From: Gonatopus flavifemur | Taxonomy: Eukaryota > Arthropoda > Insecta > Hymenoptera > Dryinidae | Direction of reading: 5' to 3' | Length of the DNA stretch: 64,000 nt | Assembly: GCA_018340375.1 (NCBI GenBank) | Contig: JAFFJZ010000002.1 | Coordinates: 27,422,001 to 27,486,000, forward strand | Made by a program: the position numbers and the translations under genes | Notes under the pieces: model-generated | Told to the model about the DNA's origin: nothing | What the model saw: the letters and a program-made list of their open reading frames with translations, nothing else | Databases searched by the model: none | Shown here: positions 52,611 to 63,891 of the stretch, piece by piece | How positions within the stretch are numbered: position 1 is the stretch's first letter | Layout of the letters: every line of letters starts with the position of its first letter

Positions 52611-54950
52611 CCATATTGAGGAGCGTAGTTACCATGTTCTATATCAAATATCAGGACAAGTGTCTATATTAGATCCCTTAATATTCACGTGGATATCAGA
52701 AACTACAACAAAACCTGTATAATAAAATTTGTACAATAAATTTTTCCCCGTGTGAATATATATCATCAAATTTCAAGTATTCAGGTATTTGTGCATGAAA
52801 TACAGGTGAGCGACACTTGGCTGTCATCGATACTTTTTATAAGAAAAATATATAGGTCGTACGAATTTTTGTAAAACACCGGTTGCAACCTGATACGTAT
52901 TTCATAAAACAGAAAAACTTCAAGGTTTTTATCGATATTGTGAATATTGTCCATCCCTAGTATAGCACGAGTTTAAAATTTAGAAATCAATACATTTTGT
53001 TCGTCTGAGTTCATGCGATACTAGAAGTTTTGGAACGAACCTCGCTGCTTTTATGAGAAAATGCACCTTGTTCTACAATTTTAAGAAAATGACAAAGCTG
53101 TTTTTATTCACTTTCTACCATAACTTCCATAAATTTGAATTTATGATAACATCCAAGGAATATTTTTGAAGTTATGAGTTTACTTTGATCGTGTATGATT
53201 ATTCAGAAGTTGAGTGCATCATGTTCTTCACTGCTTTTTACGGATCTTTGATTTACTGTCAGCAATATTCAAGTACCTTAAGAATCGTTCACCGTTCTCC
53301 ACGTAACGTTTTTCTTTTCATCAAATTAAACATCAAACACGGAATGTAAATATTTTCCATCTTAATTCTTACGATTTAATTGGAACTGTATATTTTTGTA
53401 TCATTTCTGTTTCCATTATTCATTGAAATGTAGCGTCTCGAATAACGTGCAGGAGGAGAGCACACTTGAATGAAATATTCTTGATATTTTCATTAAAAAT
53501 TGAACATCATATTAAAAGGTAATGAAAGTGTTTTATGGGTTCATTATTTTCTTCACTTTCGAAAACGGTCCGACTGAACTGGAGAAATTGTCTACGATAG
53601 ATCAACGGTAACTTGTCTTTTTCGTTTCTCATAGATATTTTCGCTCGACCGCATTCCCGAGATGTTTCCGACTCGAATTTTACGTTATCCGAGGCGTTTC
53701 ATCTCGTTCCCTTCGTGTTCTACCAAACGCAAACATGACAACCCCTCACCACTTCGTGACATTCGTATCGAACTGACATTCGGTAAAAAATTTTTTGGTA
53801 TCTATGATAGTATCTATGATGTACAGACACTTGGAAATTTCATCACATCTTTTTTTCCATAAAAATTGGAAGATCTCGGTATTTCCCATAATACGAAAGC
53901 ATGTTAGGATTTTTTGATTTGCAATTCATTCAATTTAAATAAAACAATTTCTTTCAATTGATTAAAAACGAGTTTTTAATTTGATTTTTTCATCGTTTAA
54001 ATCGCTTCACATAAATTTTATATCAAATTTAGGAAGGAATTTTGAAATTATGGTGTGGGATTCAGTATCTTGTGTTAGGAATTTCTGATTCAAACTCATT
54101 CCGATTGGAGATATCGCTTCAAATTCAACTCTTCTTACACAAACTTATCTAACATTTGTTAATCGTGAATTCTCTTATCATTTCTAATAGAATAAATTTC
54201 TGTAATTACAGCTTGACGTATTGAATGCAATTCATTCGATTGATAGCATGTTCCAAGGAAAATCTGATAAACCTTTCACGTGACTTTTTCAACTCGGTTT
54301 CATTACATTGAGATAATGGAAATAAGATTATCTCGTTCAAATAAATTTCATGATCTACTGATTGAAACTAATGAATTCGTTTTCTTTCTTCAGGATCAAT
54401 TAACTAGATATGGAATAAATAGTTATTCCTATTCCTTGCGCTCCTGATCGAATTTCGAATTCACAAGCAACTAGGGACGTTTATCCATCCATCATAAGTC
54501 GATCGAAGAAACTCGCTCGAAATACCTCCAAACTTCAATCAATGTTCTTCCCCCCCATCATCTACTCTTCAATAAAATTATCAATTCCAGGAAAAAAGTA
54601 TACGAAATTCCATCATCGCCTGAAGTAAGGGTACTTTATGTTAATATTACATCTCATGTACTTTAAATCAGAGCTGATGAGTTGATTTCAGCATAAATTA
54701 TGCTGAGAACAATAGCTGAAGTTTCAAATTATTCAACCCTTTCGTTACCCGCGGCGTTCTCTAAGAACCTAAGGTATGCGAAGGCCTTTCATAGCTTGTA
54801 AAATCGTTGTAAATCAATCTTAATGGATTGAAAAGAGATTTGATTCAATCGAAAAATGAGGAATAGATCTCTTTATCAATAATTGGTTATTGCGTAAAAC
54901 AAAACAACAACAAAAAAGTGAATCATCAAGAGAACAAAGGGTTTCCCATA
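52611..54950. other. No gene supported; AT-rich DNA
   Basis: One somewhat GC-richer stretch, 53640-53790, opens a 66-codon plus frame (MFPTRILRYPRRFISFPSCS at the start) without a recognisable domain. Otherwise featureless. Confidence 0.4.
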
Positions 54951-54954
54951 CATC

Positions 54955-55106
54955 AAAAATTTTGCTTTCTCTAAAAGATTTCTTATGCAACAGTTTTCAC
55001 TGTCTTTAAGATATTTTAGTTTGAGGAATCTAAAAGACATTTACAAAACAATGAAAACTGTTGCATAAGTAATCTTGTAGACAAAGCAAGATTTTTCTTG
55101 TATGGG
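54955..55106. mobile_element. CCC...GGG MITE, CCCATACA ends
   Basis: It runs from CCCATACATCAAAAATTTTG to CAAGATTTTTCTTGTATGGG. The arms of about 60 bases share ATGCAACAGTTTTCA against TGAAAACTGTTGCAT. The flanking dinucleotides are TT and AT, a 2-bp TSD with one change. The right end matches the element ending at 45207. Confidence 0.78.
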
Positions 55107-56125
55107 ATGTAGAATATGAATAGAATATTATCCATCACCGAAGACGATTTGTAAGAGTTATTTGTCGAATCCAAGATTGTGAACTGTGTTTTTTTTTCAT
55201 TATATTTGTTGTCACTATTTCACTGTTCAAATGAAGATGATAAATATCGAGTGTTGTCCCTGGAGTCAGGGTCTGTTTGTCACTCATATCAACCATATCT
55301 GCATGTAATAAGTTATGTAAATATAAAATATGATTCTGCACAAACTTCACGAACGTGATGGAAATAGTCTGAAGAGAGAAGAATTGGGAAGGAGCGACAA
55401 GAAAAGAGACGAAGTTCTAGTTGAAACGATCAAGAAAGCGAGGGCAAGCAGTGTTTTAGATTCATGTATCTCATTAATATTCAGTTTCTTAATTGTCTAG
55501 GATATGAAAGAATCCTGGTTAGGAAACTCAAAGGGGCAAAGATAGTTGAAGAAGCTATCTCCTAAAGTACTTGGAGATGAAAGAACACGTTGACTGCTGC
55601 AATGAAACTACTAAAAGTATACGTTCGGCAAAGCGGAGACATTCAATCATTCGTAAATGGGTAAATTCCTTTTCATATTTCTTCTCGTCTTCTATCGCTG
55701 TGATTTTATCGATCACGTATACGTGAAACTCGGAATAGTACGTGAAGAAATTTAGTAGAGGTCTTTGAGGTTAAACTTTGTTCCGCAGGTTGTTTATAAT
55801 AAATTTGTGTCATCTCACGAAAGCAGTAAACTCAAGCAGATTTTAATGATCAAGTTTTGGTAATCAAATTTCGAAGTATTTTACGGAATAATGAGGATGA
55901 GAACGAGAAGAGTTGGGGAAAAGAAGAACGTAAGATCAAAGACGTGGAAGTGGATTTAAATTTAATCTATAAAATGTAGATTATTGTTACATGAATTCAA
56001 TTAGGAGAATGGATTGTGAGATTGTTGTTGTTACAATTCTACATCAGCGTTCATGGAACCAAATTTGTTCTCATGCTTTGTTCGAAGTACATATGCTCGA
56101 ATTAACGGTTCAAGCTTCTCTCTCG
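55107..56125. other. No gene seen
   Basis: Short open frames only (55135-55350 and 55991-56215). Purine-rich at 55370-55445. Confidence 0.4.
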
Positions 56126-56254
56126 ATTTCTTGGAGTGAAAATCCACTCCAAAAGAGTGAAAATACTGCAAGTCCAACAAGGGTGAGATTTCACTTTTTT
56201 ACTCTTCTAGAGTGAGGATTTCGCTCTTATAAGAAGGTGAAATTTCACTCTTCA

Positions 56255-56473
56255 ACCCTCAGTTACCCCACGGGGGTCTGAAGGGAACAAGAGGTTTTCG
56301 AAAATCTGATCTTCCGTTCATAGGGATGAAGGGGTACGATTTGAAACTAGAAGCAGGATCAAGTTCGAGAACCATGGTATATTTTTGATCATGGAAAAAA
56401 CTTTATTTAGTTGATTGCAACCCACAACGAAATGTTAAAGTAGACATGCGAAAATACGTGGAGTAACTGAGGG
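56255..56473. mobile_element. TTAA-type MITE (piggyBac-like), CCCTCAGTTAC ends
   Basis: It runs from CCCTCAGTTACCCCACGG to ACGTGGAGTAACTGAGGG, flanked by TCAA (56251-56254) and TTAA (56474-56477). CCC...GGG ends at TTAA are typical of piggyBac. Interior non-coding; inserted in the GAGTGAAA element. Confidence 0.8.
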
Positions 56474-56575
56474 TTAAACCGAGTCGAACCTCCACTCTGT
56501 TGGAGTGAGTATTCATTCTTATGCTCTCTAAAATCTTTGGAGTGAGATTTCACTCTTTAGCCAGCCAGAAGTGAG

Positions 56576-56758
56576 CCTGTCGAATTTTCGAGTGAAACTC
56601 CCACTTTTTTAGAGTGATATTCTAAGATTTGAGGTTAGAAATTTACAACCACTTCGACGCCAGAGTGAATTTTTCACTCTAAAAGAGTCATCTAAGAGAC
56701 TCAAAAGGTCACTCGAAACGAGTGAAAATTCCACTCGAAGCGGACAGGCTCACTTCTG
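56576..56758. mobile_element. Inner inverted repeat, CAGAAGTGAGCCTGTC ends
   Basis: CAGAAGTGAGCCTGTCGAAT is inverse to GAAGCGGACAGGCTCACTTCTG. The interior still carries GAGTGAAA/TTTCACTC words, so it may be a separate insertion or a shuffled part of the host element. No 8-bp or 2-bp TSD found. Confidence 0.55.
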
Positions 56759-56904
56759 ACACTTAGTGGAGTGAAACGTGCGATTTTTCACTCTTTCAGA
56801 TTTAGATAGTGGGGTGGAAAGTCACTCTTTAGGGGTGGAATCTAGTTTTCCCTGGACTTGCAATATTTTCACTCTTCAAGTGTGAATTGTTCACTCCAAG
56901 AAAT

Positions 56905-59740
56905 TCAAAGAACTGATCAGTACCATACACTTGTGCTTGAAAAACAATTTCCTAAGATTGCTATAATCACCCCGAGTCAAAAAGTGAAACCTCATTGAGC
57001 TCTGATTCGTTGCGTATTACGGAGTAAATCAGGTTTGATGTAATTTTTAACCCTGATCTCGCCATGTTCTCAACCTGATCTTGTTTTCAAACTCCTCATT
57101 CGACCTGATTAAACTCTGGATCGTTGCGTATTACGGAGTGATTCAGGCTCTAAAAAGTATCCAAAATATCCAATGTAAAATCAATTAAGTTCCAAAGAAC
57201 AATATGAGATTTGATTTAACGTTCATTCTCTCCGTTCCTGTAGGAATGGTTTATTCAAATTGAGTCGATTCTCCTTTCGATATACATGTATCGTTCACTC
57301 GAATAGTTCCAAGGATAAATATTACACCATCATTGTTCAACCTTGCTTTCCTTGTGAATCCTTTATTGTATCAAGTTGATGGTTGAACATTAAGATTATC
57401 TTTTCCAACGATTCCGATATTCTCGTCTCTCAAAGTTTCGATGTAAAATGGAAATAATTTAAAGTCTCATGCTTTAATTTGCATCGCTTATCAGTCTTGT
57501 TGTGAATTATACTATCGTGAAGTAAAGCCATGAATAAGAATATCTAGATCGTCATTGAAGTAATAAAAGAAAGAAGAGTGTAAAAGCGAAGAAGTGAGAA
57601 TCAAAGTAAAATGAAAATGATAATTAAGACAATTCCGGTATTCGGTAGAATGGACTTTTAGAAGATTCATAGTTGCGAGTATTGGAGAAAATAAGTGGGA
57701 ATCAGAAATTTAGCATATTTCATATGTTCCAAACCATTCATATGGATGATCGATTTCCATTCTTTCCATGTACATATTTTCTACTCACTCCTATATTATA
57801 CACACACTTATAGAGAGGAATCTAGTACCGTGTACAATCAGATCTCGAAAAAATAAAGTCAACTGTAAAACGAGGGCAATAAATCGCTCAGTCCATCCGA
57901 CAGAAACGATTCTATGTGCGATATAAGTAATGTATATTTTGTGAAAATCATTGAATGCTTTGAAAGGCTGAATTTCTATATAATATTTGTCTGGAAGAGT
58001 TTTGACTTTGAAATCTATAGAACAGATATAGAATAGATTTAAACATACATATGTCAATTTGAATCACAATTCCCAGCAATACACTGTATACTCAATAATT
58101 CTAGAAGTGGGTGTTTTCGTTACAATGGTTGAAATCCTGCACCGTGCTGCATCACATGAATGAATTTAACTGTTATAAACTTTAATATTTCTCAATTAAC
58201 AAGAATCAACACTCTCTCTATATTTTTTTTATATCCAGGGAGTTAGCAAGTGAATTGCTCATTTTCTAAGAAAGTACATTCATAAAATATGTAGGCTCCT
58301 AATATTTCCCTAAGAAGAACTCCTTCCTGCCAATAAACCTAGACCTTATGGCATTCTTTGCTCCTGTAGCAAGGTTTACAACAAGAAAAAGGAAAGAAGG
58401 ATGAACATCAGAATAAAAGAACATAAGAAATATTGAAAACTCATGAAATTTTCTGCAATCAACGGTAGACGAATATTCCTCACAAATTAGACACCATATC
58501 CAACCCAGAGAAATGAGAAGGAACAAAGAAGCAGGAAGAAGAATGCTTTAATGGTCATGAGTGACCAAACGAGACGAAATCGGGCGACATATCTAGACTA
58601 CACGATCTGTTTTGAAGAAGCAACTCGCAATTTCTGTGAAACGTCGACGATCAATCGATAAAAGCCGCGTGTTGAATCTAAAAGCTCAGACTATTAGTTT
58701 ATTGATTGTGTATAGTTGGTTGTTCAAAGAACTCTTCATACAAAGTATGGGTAAACTTTGTGTTCAAATGAACCAAATAATTCATATACATATTATAAAT
58801 AATCGAATCCATATACAGGCTGTATACTAACTGTCTGAGTTCATACGCAATTCATACCTCCATTTTTTCCATAAAATTGACAAGATAGACTTCTTTGCCA
58901 AAATGCGGATGTCATCGTCTCAGTTCTATCGAACAGTTGTACTAAATCGATATAATCCATCTGAAAAATAAGTTCGTGAATTTTGTATCGTAGTCTGGAT
59001 GAAAATTTGATCATGTCCAGCCTGTGCATGGTATAAATGGATCACGGAGTTGCAATATACAATATATTCTGGAGTGTTTCCAAAAATATACGACAAAAAG
59101 TTGATTCATGGATTTTGAACATGTTCAAATTAAATCTCTCGCAGATTTCAGAACATGCACAAGGGAAGAAAGACGCTAACATCAAATTTTTCTGCTAGCC
59201 TAACAAAAATTCGCGACTATAACTAACCGTATCGCTAAGAGAACAGCCTGATTGACCAAAACGGGAAGTTTTTCGCTGGGCTAGTACCAGAGATGTCAAA
59301 AATAGCCAATAAAATAGGTATTTAACATGGTAGAAATTATGATTAGGAATTAGATGGACGCCAACGAGTTTTTCCAGATGTTGGGTTGGTTCCTAACTAG
59401 TTTTGTAACGCACTTTCCAGCCTCTGCCCATCCAGATGTCTCAGTGAACTGCTAGAATGTTGTTCAAATTCGTAATTTGAAATGTGAAATCATGTGTTTT
59501 CTGTAAAATAATACCTATGAATAAGGTAACAATATATTTTGACATGTCTCCAGTCAAGAACGTTGCTTTTGAATTTATTTCCATAAAATAATCCCGAGTG
59601 ACAAATTGGAACGTTGGGGCTTTCTTTTATTCCTCTGACCGTGTTGATGGACTATCAATGTTACTGTACGATCCGTTGACGCATGAAAAATCTACATAAA
59701 CCAACTGAATGTTTGGGCATTCAAGTCAAATTGGCTGAAA
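56905..59740. other. Repeat paralogue at 56975-57145, otherwise no gene seen
   Basis: 56975-57145 is the uninterrupted version of the repeat split at 43014; within it, GGATCGTTGCGTATTACGGA echoes GATTCGTTGCGTATTACGGA as a direct repeat. The rest is AT-rich with short unrecognisable frames (57791-58057, 58299-58526, 58612-58830 and 58841-59029). Confidence 0.45.
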
Positions 59741-59845
59741 TGTGTTATCCAGTTGGCCCCACGTGGGTCCCATCTAGTACATGGATGGCAAATGGGACGC
59801 CCAGACAAATTTCTACCAGGGTGGATAGAAAAATGCAAAACAGGC
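59741..59845. repeat. Short GTGGGTCCCA-rich motif cluster
   Basis: CCAGTTGGCCCCACGTGGGT, then CCCATCTAG, ATGGATGGCAAATGGGACG and CCAGGGTGG resemble the 19742 motif-array element in composition and word style. No readable ends. Confidence 0.4.
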
Positions 59846-59974
59846 CTCGAAATAGGTTTCTTATTTCAAATACAAAGTGTAAATAGGTTCATCAACTCTA
59901 TTTCAATTCAAAACATGAAGTTGGTACATTTATCCAATTTTGTCCCAAATTGTCGGGGAACGTACTCGTTTAGA

Positions 59975-60214
59975 ACCAGCTTTGCGGGAGATGGGCATCA
60001 ACCAAGACGAGTAGTGGAGTTAGGTTTTTTATTATAATTTTTCGCCTAACGTTTCGACTGGCTTCCAGTCATTATCAAAGGATAATGACTGGAAGCCACT
60101 CCGAATTCCTTTGATAATGACTGGAAGCTAGTCGAAACGTTAGGCGAAAAATTATAATAAAAAACCTAACTCCACTACTCGTCTTGGTTGATGCCCATCT
60201 CCCGCAAAGCTGGT
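59975..60214. mobile_element. Near-perfect foldback with GTCGAAACGTTAGG motif
   Basis: The left arm (ACCAGCTTTGCGGGAGATGG to CAAAGGA) is inverse to 60108-60214 with about one mismatch in 107 bases; the loop is about 25 bases. The motif GATAATGACTGGAAGCYAGTC, followed by GAAACGTTAGGCG, occurs in both arms and partly in the loop. Motifs of this shape are common in invertebrate retroelements and can fold as a stem followed by GAAAC, like part of a hammerhead ribozyme, but the other core half (CTGANGA) is not intact. A short direct repeat, TGGTACATTTAT, lies at about 59931 and 60211. Confidence 0.8.
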
Positions 60215-60297
60215 ACATTTATATTTCACACTTTGATAGGCTACAAGTTTCTATTGAAATAGATGTTTCAAATATTTACATCTCTGGCTAGTATAAA

Positions 60298-60531
60298 TAA
60301 GGTAAGAGACTCTATACCCGATCAGTGAACGAATACCCGATCAGCCCTTATATTCTAGGTTTTTGTGGTTTAGTTGTGCAAAAACTCTTCAACTAAGAAA
60401 TTTTGTGTCATTACTGGATCTAAATTTAACTTTTCTATTTAAAACTTCTAGCTAAATTACTTCGTGAATTCATGTAATAATGAAAATGATCGGGTTCTAG
60501 TCCCTGGTCGGGTATACGATCTCTTACCTTA
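60298..60531. mobile_element. Palindromic MITE, TAAGGTAAGAGA ends
   Basis: The left TAAGGTAAGAGACTCTATAC, then CCGATCAG, is inverse to GGTCGGGTATACGATCTCTT, then ACCTTA. CCGATCAG recurs twice on the left. The centre is AT-rich and non-coding. TSD unclear because the inversion includes the flanking TA-rich bases. Confidence 0.65.
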
Positions 60532-60659
60532 CTTGCAATTTGGTGAGAAAAATCAAACAAATGCGTGAAATTTTAGTGAATACATGCCGATTGTTTTAAA
60601 TACGAATACGAACTCGTTTCAACAATAAATTCGAAACTTCACATAAAGCCACTGAAGAC

Positions 60660-60735
60660 AAGACTGCTACGACCGGGGATCGAACCCGGAATCTCACATC
60701 TGCACTGCGGTGCATTGATGTTCAACTAAATGTTT
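60660..60735 (-). repeat. tRNA-like SINE segment with strong B box
   Basis: On the minus strand, CCGGGTTCGATCCCCGG is an exact tRNA T-arm/B box (5-bp stem and TTCGATC loop). Upstream, TTAGTTGAACATCAATGC is a degenerate A box and TGCACCGCAGTGCA a short hairpin where the anticodon arm would be. The spacing and loops do not fit a working tRNA, so a tRNA-derived SINE or tRNA pseudogene is likely. Confidence 0.6.
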
Positions 60736-60739
60736 ACCT

Positions 60740-61745
60740 ACCAATAAAAAGGACGCATAATAATTCGATTATCTATAATCGCATTGTGTTTTATTTCTAA
60801 ACAATTCCCTTCTCCATCCAATTGCATTATTGTACAATACTGCAAAACCATTCCTAAAAATGATTCCGCTGGGTGCATTGAAAATTCTCCCGTCAATGTA
60901 ATCCGTCAAACCGTGGATACTCCAAAAACAGATAAATCGGGAGGAAAATTCAGAATTTCTTTCAATCAAACAATGCTCACCTTCCTTTCAATCATGATGA
61001 ATATTTTTTCACTTCGAATATTTGAATATTGCCCGTGTTATACCTTATGTTTTTCCATCTGATGAACGCAAATACAAACTCTGTGAAAAATACAGAGGAA
61101 ATTCTATTGGAAATCGTTAAAGTGAATGGTTCGCAATTAAACTTTTATTGTTTTTTCCTCGAAAAGGATGAGAAGAAATTTAAATGCATGATTTTGAATG
61201 AGAATGAATGTGAACTTCACATCGTTGTTTTCATTGGGAAATTATCCTCTTGGGAGCAATAAGTTTCTCATAATAACTGAGTTCTAAAATTACTTCAAAA
61301 ACAATGAACTGTTTACATATGATAACAATACGGGAATCCAAGAGAACTCTGCTGTACTTACGAAATACATTTGGATGGAAAGGTTTTTTCACCGTTGGGG
61401 TTTTGCTCAAACCGGACGGTAAAATACTAAATTACGCTGGAACGGTCTTCTTTCCTGTTCCGTAATCTTTACATGGATAGGAATGTTCAACCGCTAAAGC
61501 ATAACAAAGGTCAACGAGAAAAATTTTTTTCTCTGGTGCTCAAGGTCTAGTAACTGATTACGAGTGTTTTTGGAGGGTTAAATGCGGAACGAATATCAGA
61601 TTTCTTGGATCAGCTCACTTTCTATTATCTTTTATACATGATTCTCTTATATAATTTATGTAATTGATGAATTCTATACATAAAACATTATAAAAACCGA
61701 GGTGATCCAACAAATCTGATGTTGTTTTCGTATTCAGTGCCATCT
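60740..61745. other. No gene seen
   Basis: Open frames at 60784-61062 and 61029-61262 on the plus strand are AT-driven and unrecognisable. Confidence 0.4.
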
Positions 61746-61789
61746 CTGCTCAAAGAATCAATCGGTTCAATGAGATTCTTTAAGCAGGG
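61746..61789. repeat. Minimal palindromic copy of the CCCTGCTCAAAG family
   Basis: CTGCTCAAAGAATCAATCGG at the left and GAGATTCTTTAAGCAGGG at the right are inverse. This is a 44-base derivative of the family at 39892-40041. Confidence 0.55.
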
Positions 61790-61827
61790 CTGAAACTACT
61801 CCGAATCAGTTCTCAAACTATATGCAC

Positions 61828-62199
61828 TAGGGCTTCGCACGAGACTCGCATCAAAGAAAGATAAAATAGTTACCAATAATTGTTCCAATCTCTTGGAATA
61901 TCAAGATGATCAAGATGATCAAAATGATTCGAGAGTACAAATGGAATCAACGGAATGGGATGGAACCTTGATCATTCAAACAAAATTAGCAGAGACCTGC
62001 ACCGAGACCGATACCGTGACTAGTTTCGAGACTGAAAGAATTTCCTAATCTCCTCTCCAATGAAATCGGATTTCCATGTGATTTTGTCACCCCTTAGGTA
62101 AAAGCTTGATTCTGTTCAAAATTTTCATGTGTTAAACTTTTAGAACAGTAAATATAGATCGTTTCTCATCTTGAGACAAGAATCTCGTGCGAAGCCTTG
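61828..62199. mobile_element. hAT-like element, TAGGGCTTCGCACGAGA ends
   Basis: The left TAGGGCTTCGCACGAGACTC is inverse to GAATCTCGTGCGAAGCCTTG. Flanks ATATGCAC (61820-61827) and GTAGGCAC (62200-62207) agree at 6 of 8 positions, compatible with a worn 8-bp hAT TSD. The interior has a small AAGATGATC tandem and no coding sequence. Confidence 0.6.
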
Positions 62200-62384
62200 G
62201 TAGGCACCAAAATATATTCTTTAATCCTCTCTTTTATTGGGTTGTCATGTCAGGAATGTTTCCAACCCCTTAATTACTTGTATTCAACGATAATTACTAA
62301 ATGAATTGCAATGAAGCAAAACTACATATGGGAGAAATAAACTCGAAAAGTTGAGTATTTGTTATTATATATTTTAAAGTGAAG

Positions 62385-62420
62385 AATTATCCTTGGATGT
62401 TATCCTTGGATGATCTTGCT
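62385..62420 (+). repeat. Tiny tandem duplication TATCCTTGGATG
   Basis: Two consecutive copies of TATCCTTGGATGT/TATCCTTGGATGA. Confidence 0.6.
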
Positions 62421-62464
62421 TGAGTGAGTGAATGAGAGAGATTAATTCGGAAAAAAATTCTTAT

Positions 62465-62675
62465 CCAGTGACCCTGAAAACATCAAGTGGAATCTATCAG
62501 CCAAGTGATGTAACTTTTTATTAAATTCTGGTAAAATATTTCCCGTAAGAGAAATCGATCAACTTCCAACTGTCCATTTTACACACTCGAATCTTTCACA
62601 AAAACTCTCTACAAAAAGTTACACCATCCACCCGATAGATCTTAGCTGATATCTTCAGGGTCATACTCATCCACA
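62465..62675. mobile_element. Palindromic MITE, GACCCTGAAGATATCAGC arms
   Basis: The left CCAGTGACCCTGAAAACATC, then AATCTATCAGCC and GATGTAACTTTTTA, is the diverged inverse of AAAAAGTTACACCATCC, then GATAGATCTTAGC and ATCTTCAGGGTCATACTC. Arms about 60 bases; no TSD identified. Confidence 0.65.
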
Positions 62676-63890
62676 GAATCATGCTCTCGAAACCTGAAGA
62701 AAGGAGAATCTCTCTTGAATGGAAAAATAGATTCTCTTCTGGCTATCTAAAATGATGAATTGCACTCTCTGAGATTGTTTCAGTCTGTCAATGCAGTCTG
62801 AATGATATCTTTCTGATGTACAGCAAAACATGCGAATTACCTTTGAATAAGGTGATCAGTTGTTGAAAGATGTTTTAATTTCAAGCATGTTTCACACCCG
62901 CGTCAACAGAGGCTTGATCTCGAATAACAGAAATTCATTATTCTACACCCCAGAAAACCATGGCGTTGACTTGGAAAATTGCCTACGAGACAACTGTTTT
63001 CAAATTGAGAACACTGAAAAATATCTTCAGGAAATTCCGAGAATTGTGAAACGAAAACATTCGATAGATATCTTTTACTCTTGCATAAGGAATGTATTAG
63101 CATTTTTCAAGACAATTTTCAGAAGATTCCAGAAGAATTCCTAAAAATGACGATATAGATAAAACGTTTTGCCTCAACTAGGGAAATATGTATCAAGTTT
63201 CAATCGATACTTCATAGAAATTTATATCAATGACACCTTATTCCTATAGCAAAGTATCAACACTGGCAAGTATCGCCTATTTTTATGTTCAACCAAATTA
63301 TAAAATTACGTAAAACTCGACCAAAAATATTCATTAAGAAATTTATGAATAATATTGATTTTATCTCTATCCGACATATTAACAAGAATCTGATTCTTGG
63401 TTGAAAAACAAAAAGCCCCAATAGAAAAGTTTTCGAAATTATATTTGATTTATATACAATCAATTACAGATTATATATAACTTTTATAAAACTTCCATAT
63501 ATAATTTTGAAAATTTCTCCGCTCGGGAGCTAATCAACATCTGACAAACAACAGAAAAAAATTTCAAAGCTAATAATGGAATTTGATCTCAACTATCCTA
63601 ATTGACTTTTGTTTGTGAACTTTTCTCATCAACACAAAAAAAACACATTCTAATGGATGGATCAAGGATTGATACGTATCTTATTTCATCAAGAAATAAT
63701 TTCAGAGAGAAGCGAAAGTTGTTTAACGAACATTCAAAGACGTTCGAAATTCAAAAGAAAAAGAAATTCTTACATCGCCACTTCTATTGTTTTTTTATGC
63801 ACTTGAGAATAACATTGCAGTCAACCTTGCGATGGGATTGGATACATTCACTATTCCTCTTTCCTGATATAATGTCTTCTAATAGAAGTT
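62676..63890. other. No gene supported
   Basis: Plus-strand frames at 62860-63144 (94 codons) and 63602-63937 (111 codons) are open but AT-driven and lack recognisable domains or convincing splice sites. Confidence 0.4.
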
Positions 63891-63891
63891 G

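Larger units (their letters stand above)
56126..56904. mobile_element. Motif-array element GAGTGAAA/TTTCACTC, long copy with two insertions
   Basis: It begins ATTTCTTGGAGTGAAAATCC and ends GTTCACTCCAAGAAAT. The inner arms AGTGAAAATACTGCAAGTCC and GGACTTGCAATATTTTCACT match the short copy at 36842. The body is a chain of GAGTGAAATTTCACTC-like words in both orientations. A TTAA-type MITE (56255-56473) and a second inverted repeat (56576-56758) sit inside. Confidence 0.8.
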
